64,000 bases of DNA from Actinospineispora eucalypti (GTDB taxonomy: Bacteria > Actinomycetota > Actinomycetes > Mycobacteriales > Pseudonocardiaceae), in assembly GCA_014208095.1 (NCBI GenBank), contig JACHMT010000005.1, forward strand, positions 1,178,001 through 1,242,000. Reading direction: 5' to 3'. Positions within the stretch are counted from its first letter, which is position 1. Each line of letters begins with the position of its first letter. A model generated the notes under the pieces. That model did no database searches, was not told the DNA's origin, and saw only the letters and a list, made by a program, of their open reading frames with translations. The position numbers and the translations under genes are program-made. Of the stretch, positions 60,478 to 64,000 are shown in pieces.

Positions 60478-60719
60478 GACCTGGGCGACCAGGCGGGGTC
60501 GTGTGCTTCACAGAATCACCGTGACGACCAGCTTGGCCTGACTCCTCGCGCCGGGGTGGCTGGTGCATGACGTCCCATTCGCCACAACAGTTTCACGAGG
60601 GGAATGTCATGAGGATTTGATCTTGTGGCAACCCCCATGGTGTGACAGTCGTGCAACCAGGGGTGGCGGATGGTCCAGCGCCGCCGGTCAATCCATGATC
60701 ATCAGGCACGGGTGGCCTT

Positions 60720-60780
60720 GATCGCGGTCTCTGGCGGTTCAGCCTCGAAAATCGACGCTGAACCGCCAGAGATGACGATC
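60720..60780. repeat. Large symmetric intergenic inverted repeat
   Basis: Perfect 16-nt arms (60728-60743 and 60757-60772) with inner TCGA/TCGA pairing around AAA and outer GATCG/CGATC pairing separated by 3-nt internal loops. It lies in the 497-bp gene-free stretch 60478-60974, which is AT-richer than average and has no supported gene. Could be a strong terminator, a regulatory RNA element or a remnant mobile inverted repeat. Confidence 0.75.
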
Positions 60781-60954
60781 ACCCCGAGCGGCCACCGCGC
60801 AACCGCCACTACGGCGATCACACCAGCCCCACTTGCCTCGTCCGTACTCGACGGATCAGACCAACCTGCTCCACGCCGTCCAATCCGTCGGTAAATCTGA
60901 CCACCCCCTCGACCGAAAGAATCGATTTCTAGGATCATTGTGCATTCTAAGCCA

Positions 60955-60971
60955 TCGTATGTACTCTACGA
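60955..60971. promoter_or_regulatory. Candidate GntR operator and leaderless promoter
   Basis: TCGTA-N7-TACGA (60955-60971) ends 3 bp before the ATG of the cysteine hydrolase; a -10-like TACTCT lies inside the spacer. The nearby GntR gene (third-codon coupled operon) is the likely regulator. Confidence 0.4.
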
Positions 60972-60974
60972 AGC

Positions 60975-61682
60975 ATGACAGCAAGTACCGCGCACGGCAG
61001 GCCGGTCGAGGTCGCCGCGCGGCCGGAACCGGTGGGCATCGACCTGGCCGTGACCGCCGTGCTGGTCGTGGACATGCAGAACGACTTCGGCGCGCCGGGC
61101 GGCGGGATGGACCTGGCCGGCTTCGACATCGGGGTGGTGCGCGCGGCCGTCGGGCCGATCGCCCGCGTGCTCACCTCAGCCCGGAACGCCGGGATTCCGG
61201 TGATCTACCTGAAGCACGGATACCTGCCGGACCTGTCCGACCTGGGGCCGGCCGACTCGAAGAACTGGTTGGGGCATATCGCGGTGAAGGTCGGCGAGAC
61301 GGTGACCGCGCCGGACGGGACGGTCGGCCGGGTGCGGATCAAGGGCACCTGGAACACCGAGATCCTGCCCGAGCTGGCCCCGGAGCAGGGGGACATCGTG
61401 CTGGAGAAGAACCGGTTCAGCGCGTTCTACAACACCGAGCTGGACGCCACGCTGCGCCGGCTGGGGGTGCGCAACCTGATCGTCACCGGGTGCACCACCA
61501 GCGTGTGCGCGGAGTCCACGATCCGGGACGCGATGTTCCGTGACTACCGGGCGATCCTGCTCGCGGACTGCACCGGTGAGCTGCAGGGCGGGGAGTACCA
61601 CCGGGCGTCGCTGGCGTTGGTGGAGCGGATGTTCGGTTGGGTGGCCGACTCGTCGGCGTTCGTCGCCGCGGTCGGGGGCTGA
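60975..61682 (+). CDS. Isochorismatase-like cysteine hydrolase
   Basis: 235 aa. Triad: Asp in VLVVDMQNDF, Lys in IVLEKNRFSAF, Cys in GCTTSVCAESTIRDAM. Closest in pattern to amide hydrolases such as ureidoacrylate or biuret amidohydrolase. First gene of an operon with GntR, an amidohydrolase and a deaminase-like protein; probable hydrolysis of an amide in a nitrogenous aromatic or aliphatic pathway. Confidence 0.9.
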   Translation: MTASTAHGRPVEVAARPEPVGIDLAVTAVLVVDMQNDFGAPGGGMDLAGFDIGVVRAAVGPIARVLTSARNAGIPVIYLKHGYLPDLSDLGPADSKNWLGHIAVKVGETVTAPDGTVGRVRIKGTWNTEILPELAPEQGDIVLEKNRFSAFYNTELDATLRRLGVRNLIVTGCTTSVCAESTIRDAMFRDYRAILLADCTGELQGGEYHRASLALVERMFGWVADSSAFVAAVGG

Positions 61683-61684
61683 CC

Positions 61685-62392
61685 GTGGCTCGTACCGGGT
61701 CCGCGCCCACCCGGGCGCGTCACGTGCGCGACGAGCTGCGCGACGAGCTGCTGGTCGGCCGGTACCGGCCGGGGGAGCGGCTGCCGGTGGCGGCGGTCGC
61801 CGAGCATTTCACGGTCAGCGTCACGGTGGCCCGGGAAGCGCTGATGATGCTGGCCTCGGACGGCCTGGTGGTGTCCGAGCCGCAGGCGGGATTCCGGGTG
61901 ATCGAGCTGTCCACCGAGCACCTCGTCGACCTCACCTCGGTGCGGGTTGACATCGACTGCATCGCGCTGCGCCGGTCGGTCACCCAGGCCGGGTTGCCGT
62001 GGGAGTCGGCCGCGCTGGCCGCGCACCACACCCTGGCCTCGACCCCGATGTACCACGAGGACGAACCGGGGGTGTCTCGCGCCTGGTCGGCGGCGCACAC
62101 CGAGTTCCACCGGGCGTTGGTGGCCGGCTGCGGCAGCCGGATCCTGCTGGAGCTGCGGGACCGGCTCTGGGACGCCAGCACCATGTACCGCTCCTGGTCG
62201 GCCGAGGTGCACCGGACGTGCGGGCGGGATGTGGCCCGGGAGCACCGGGAGCTGCTGGACGCCGCCCTCGCCCGTGACGCCGACCGGGCCGTCGAGCTGT
62301 TGGCCGCGCACATTTCCCGCACCACCGAGCTCGTGCTCGAGCACCGGGCCCGGGCCGCGAAGGAGGACGAGGATGCCGAGGCAGTCGGGTGA
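61685..62392 (+). CDS. GntR family regulator (FadR/FCD subfamily)
   Basis: 235 aa from GTG 61685, 2 bp after the hydrolase stop. Winged HTH: LRDELLVGRYRPGERLPVAAVAEHFTVSVTVAREALMMLASDGLV. The C-terminal FCD domain is all-helical with metal/ligand His residues (AAHTEFHRALVAGC, REHRELLDAA, AAHISRT). Embedded in the operon it probably controls. The last 20 bases overlap the amidohydrolase. Confidence 0.93.
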   Translation: MARTGSAPTRARHVRDELRDELLVGRYRPGERLPVAAVAEHFTVSVTVAREALMMLASDGLVVSEPQAGFRVIELSTEHLVDLTSVRVDIDCIALRRSVTQAGLPWESAALAAHHTLASTPMYHEDEPGVSRAWSAAHTEFHRALVAGCGSRILLELRDRLWDASTMYRSWSAEVHRTCGRDVAREHRELLDAALARDADRAVELLAAHISRTTELVLEHRARAAKEDEDAEAVG

Positions 62393-63347
62393 GCTGATCG
62401 ACGTGCACCACCACGCGGTGCCCCGCGAGTACCTGCGGGCGCTGGCCGACATCGGGGTGACCGTGTCGGTGCCCGGGGTGCCGTTTCCCGCCTGGGAGCC
62501 GGCGGACAGCCTGGCCGTGATGGAGGCCGCGGGCATCCGGGCGGCGGCGCTGTCCATCACCGCGCCCGGGGTGGCCGGGGCGACCGGCGCCGATGCGGAG
62601 CGCATCGCCCGGGTGGCGAACCAGAGCCTCGCGGAGGTCGTCCGGGAGCACCCGGGACGCTTCGGCGCCTTCGCGTTGCTGCCGCTGCCGGACGTGCCGG
62701 CCGCGCTGCGGGAGGCCGAGCACGCGCTGGACGAGCTGGGCCTGGACGGGCTCGGCTTCTACTCCAATGCCCAGGGGCTCTACCTCGGCGACCCCGAGCT
62801 GGAGCCGTTGATGGCCCTGCTCGCCGAGCGCGGGGTGCCCGCGTTCGTGCACCCGGCCCAGCCGGTGGCCCTCGGGCGGCCCGGTCATCTGCCCGCCTCC
62901 GTGCTGGAGTTTCCCGTGGAGACCACCCGCGCCGTCGCCAACCTGCTGTTCTCCGGCACGCTGGACCGTCACCCGGGGCTCAAGCTGATCTTCACCCACG
63001 CCGGGGGCACGGTGCCCTTCCTGGCCAACCGGCTGGCCAACGCCGCGGTGATCGACCCCGGCCTGGCCGACCGTCCGCCGGCCGACACCATGGCCTCGCT
63101 GCGGCGGCTGCACTACGACGTGGCCATGTCGGCGACCTCGTCCCAGCTGCGCATGCTGCACGACGTCGTCGGGGCGGAACGGATCGTGTTCGGCAGTGAC
63201 TTCCCGTTCATGCCGTTCGCCGAGGCGGTCGGCACCGCCGAGGGGCTGCGGGAGTACCCCGGCTTCACCGACGAGCAGCGGCGCATGGTGGCGCACGGCA
63301 CGGCGGGCGGATTGCTCTACCGGCTGGCGGAGGTGGCGGCGCGGTGA
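62373..63347 (+). CDS. Amidohydrolase of the ACMSD/gamma-resorcylate decarboxylase family
   Basis: 324 aa from ATG 62373. Metal site LIDVHHHAVPREYL (HxH) at the N-terminus, His in AFVHPAQPV and FTHAGGTVPFLANRL, Asp in VFGSDFPFMPF. This is the amidohydrolase_2 family that decarboxylates 2-amino-3-carboxymuconate semialdehyde or hydroxybenzoates. Overlaps the GntR gene by 20 bp and couples to the following gene (GTGA). Confidence 0.9.
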   Translation: MPRQSGELIDVHHHAVPREYLRALADIGVTVSVPGVPFPAWEPADSLAVMEAAGIRAAALSITAPGVAGATGADAERIARVANQSLAEVVREHPGRFGAFALLPLPDVPAALREAEHALDELGLDGLGFYSNAQGLYLGDPELEPLMALLAERGVPAFVHPAQPVALGRPGHLPASVLEFPVETTRAVANLLFSGTLDRHPGLKLIFTHAGGTVPFLANRLANAAVIDPGLADRPPADTMASLRRLHYDVAMSATSSQLRMLHDVVGAERIVFGSDFPFMPFAEAVGTAEGLREYPGFTDEQRRMVAHGTAGGLLYRLAEVAAR

Positions 63348-64000
63348 TTCACCACGATGCGGGCGGCTACGCGTTCGCCCCCAGCGACCTCGGGTTCGCC
63401 TGTGCGGCCCTGCGCGCGTTGCCCGGCCACCGCCTGGAGTGGGCGGTGCTGCCGGCGCCGGTGCCGCTGGCCGACGGGTTCGAGCTGGCGCGGCGTCACG
63501 TGGAGGGCCTGGGCCGCCCGCCGGCCGCGCTGTGCGGGTTCGACGTGCGGCTGCCCCGGTCCCTTCCGCGCGCCGAGTTCGGCGCCTTCAACCGGGGCTA
63601 CATCGCGCGGTTGCGCGAGTGGGGCCTGCTCACCGAGCACGGGTGCCCGCTGAGCAGGACGAACGTGGCGCCGACGGTGCGCCCGCCGGCCGAGCCGTCG
63701 GTGCTGGCCTTCTCCTACACCGTGCAACGGGCCGGCGGGGATCCCAACTTCGTCGTCTCGGGTGTCGGTGAGCTGCCCGACGACACGGTGATCCCGGACG
63801 GCGTGGTGCGGCACCGGGAGACCGGCCCCGAGGCGCTGATGGAGAAGGCGCGCTGCGTGGTCGAGGTGACCCGCAAGCGGCTGGACGCGATCGGCGTCGC
63901 CTGGGACGGCTCGGCGGCCATGCACCTCTACTCGGCGCACGACCTGGCGTTTGCGGTACAGCGCGAGCTGTTCGTCGCCGAGGGCATCGCGCCGGTGCAC
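63344..64000 (+). CDS. Deaminase-like protein (3' truncated by window)
   Basis: 219 residues visible from GTG 63344; continues beyond the window. Segments YAFAPSDLGFACAALRALPGH, PPAALCGFDVRLPRSLPRAEFGAFNRGY and SRTNVAPTVRPPAEPSVLAFSYT resemble, from memory, a RidA-superfamily group sometimes labelled as aminomuconate deaminase. This fits the ACMSD-like neighbour. Assignment is tentative. Confidence 0.55.
   Translation, partial: MIHHDAGGYAFAPSDLGFACAALRALPGHRLEWAVLPAPVPLADGFELARRHVEGLGRPPAALCGFDVRLPRSLPRAEFGAFNRGYIARLREWGLLTEHGCPLSRTNVAPTVRPPAEPSVLAFSYTVQRAGGDPNFVVSGVGELPDDTVIPDGVVRHRETGPEALMEKARCVVEVTRKRLDAIGVAWDGSAAMHLYSAHDLAFAVQRELFVAEGIAPVH

Noticed and set aside
1..64000. tRNA genes, rRNA genes, CRISPR arrays, insertion sequences, attachment sites
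   Set aside because: No cloverleaf with tRNA consensus boxes, spaced direct-repeat array, transposase or integrase domain, or flanking direct repeat was recognised by reading; a covariance-model or repeat search would be decisive.

Overview
The window is high-GC actinobacterial DNA, most likely from a Pseudonocardiales-type organism. I infer this from GTG, TTG and leaderless starts, an Lsr2 nucleoid protein, F420-type luciferase-fold oxidoreductases, a mycothiol-type DinB/maleylpyruvate isomerase protein, and many TetR, AraC and XRE regulators. No tRNA, rRNA, CRISPR array, insertion sequence or phage structural gene was recognised. Both window edges cut a gene: a LAL-type LuxR regulator on the left and an uncharacterised deaminase-like gene on the right.

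Positions 2.5-30.3 kb form a large catabolic region. It holds an acyl-CoA ligase, a LysR regulator, an acyl-CoA-dehydrogenase-fold flavoenzyme with a small partner and an SDR, and a reverse-strand operon of an ABC importer, a hydrolase and an F420 oxidoreductase. These are followed by a two-domain CoA transferase with an enoyl-CoA hydratase. A tightly coupled seven-gene operon comes next: Rieske oxygenase, LigB-type extradiol dioxygenase, M20-fold protein, C-C hydrolase, 39-aa membrane peptide, second hydrolase and quinone-oxidoreductase-like MDR. Then come a secreted Cys-rich peptide, an IclR regulator, a GMC oxidoreductase/isochorismatase-like hydrolase/NCS1 permease operon, and a reverse-strand SDR/P450/FAD-reductase operon. 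Five copies of a 17-bp palindrome (consensus GGTCCGTTCAGCGGACC) lie in front of five of these units, including the iclR gene. This suggests one IclR regulon that imports and degrades an aromatic, probably nitrogen-containing, compound.

Positions 30.3-45 kb are mixed accessory metabolism: a pseudooxynicotine-hydrolase-type hydrolase with a divergent TetR and two strong operators, Lsr2, a sugar-lactone oxidase/PLP deaminase pair, and a GlxA-type regulator with a cupin. An epimerase with a divergent TetR and palindromic operators, an enoyl-CoA hydratase and a dehalogenase-like hydrolase lacking its histidine follow. Positions 45.2-49.3 kb form a lower-GC block of small genes: an XRE-TPR regulator, a flavoprotein, a chain of overlapping small Cys-motif ORFs and a kinase-like protein. 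It looks horizontally acquired.

Positions 49.3-54.1 kb hold regulators, an SDR and an acyl-CoA dehydrogenase. Positions 54.4-58.8 kb pair a DUF6875 protein and a circularly permuted ATP-grasp enzyme with a convergent DHA2/EmrA-type efflux pair, a candidate small biosynthesis-and-export locus. Positions 58.9-60.5 kb carry a Tat-exported PhoD phosphatase. Positions 61.0-64.0 kb begin another catabolic operon: isochorismatase-like hydrolase, GntR, ACMSD-like amidohydrolase and a deaminase-like gene.
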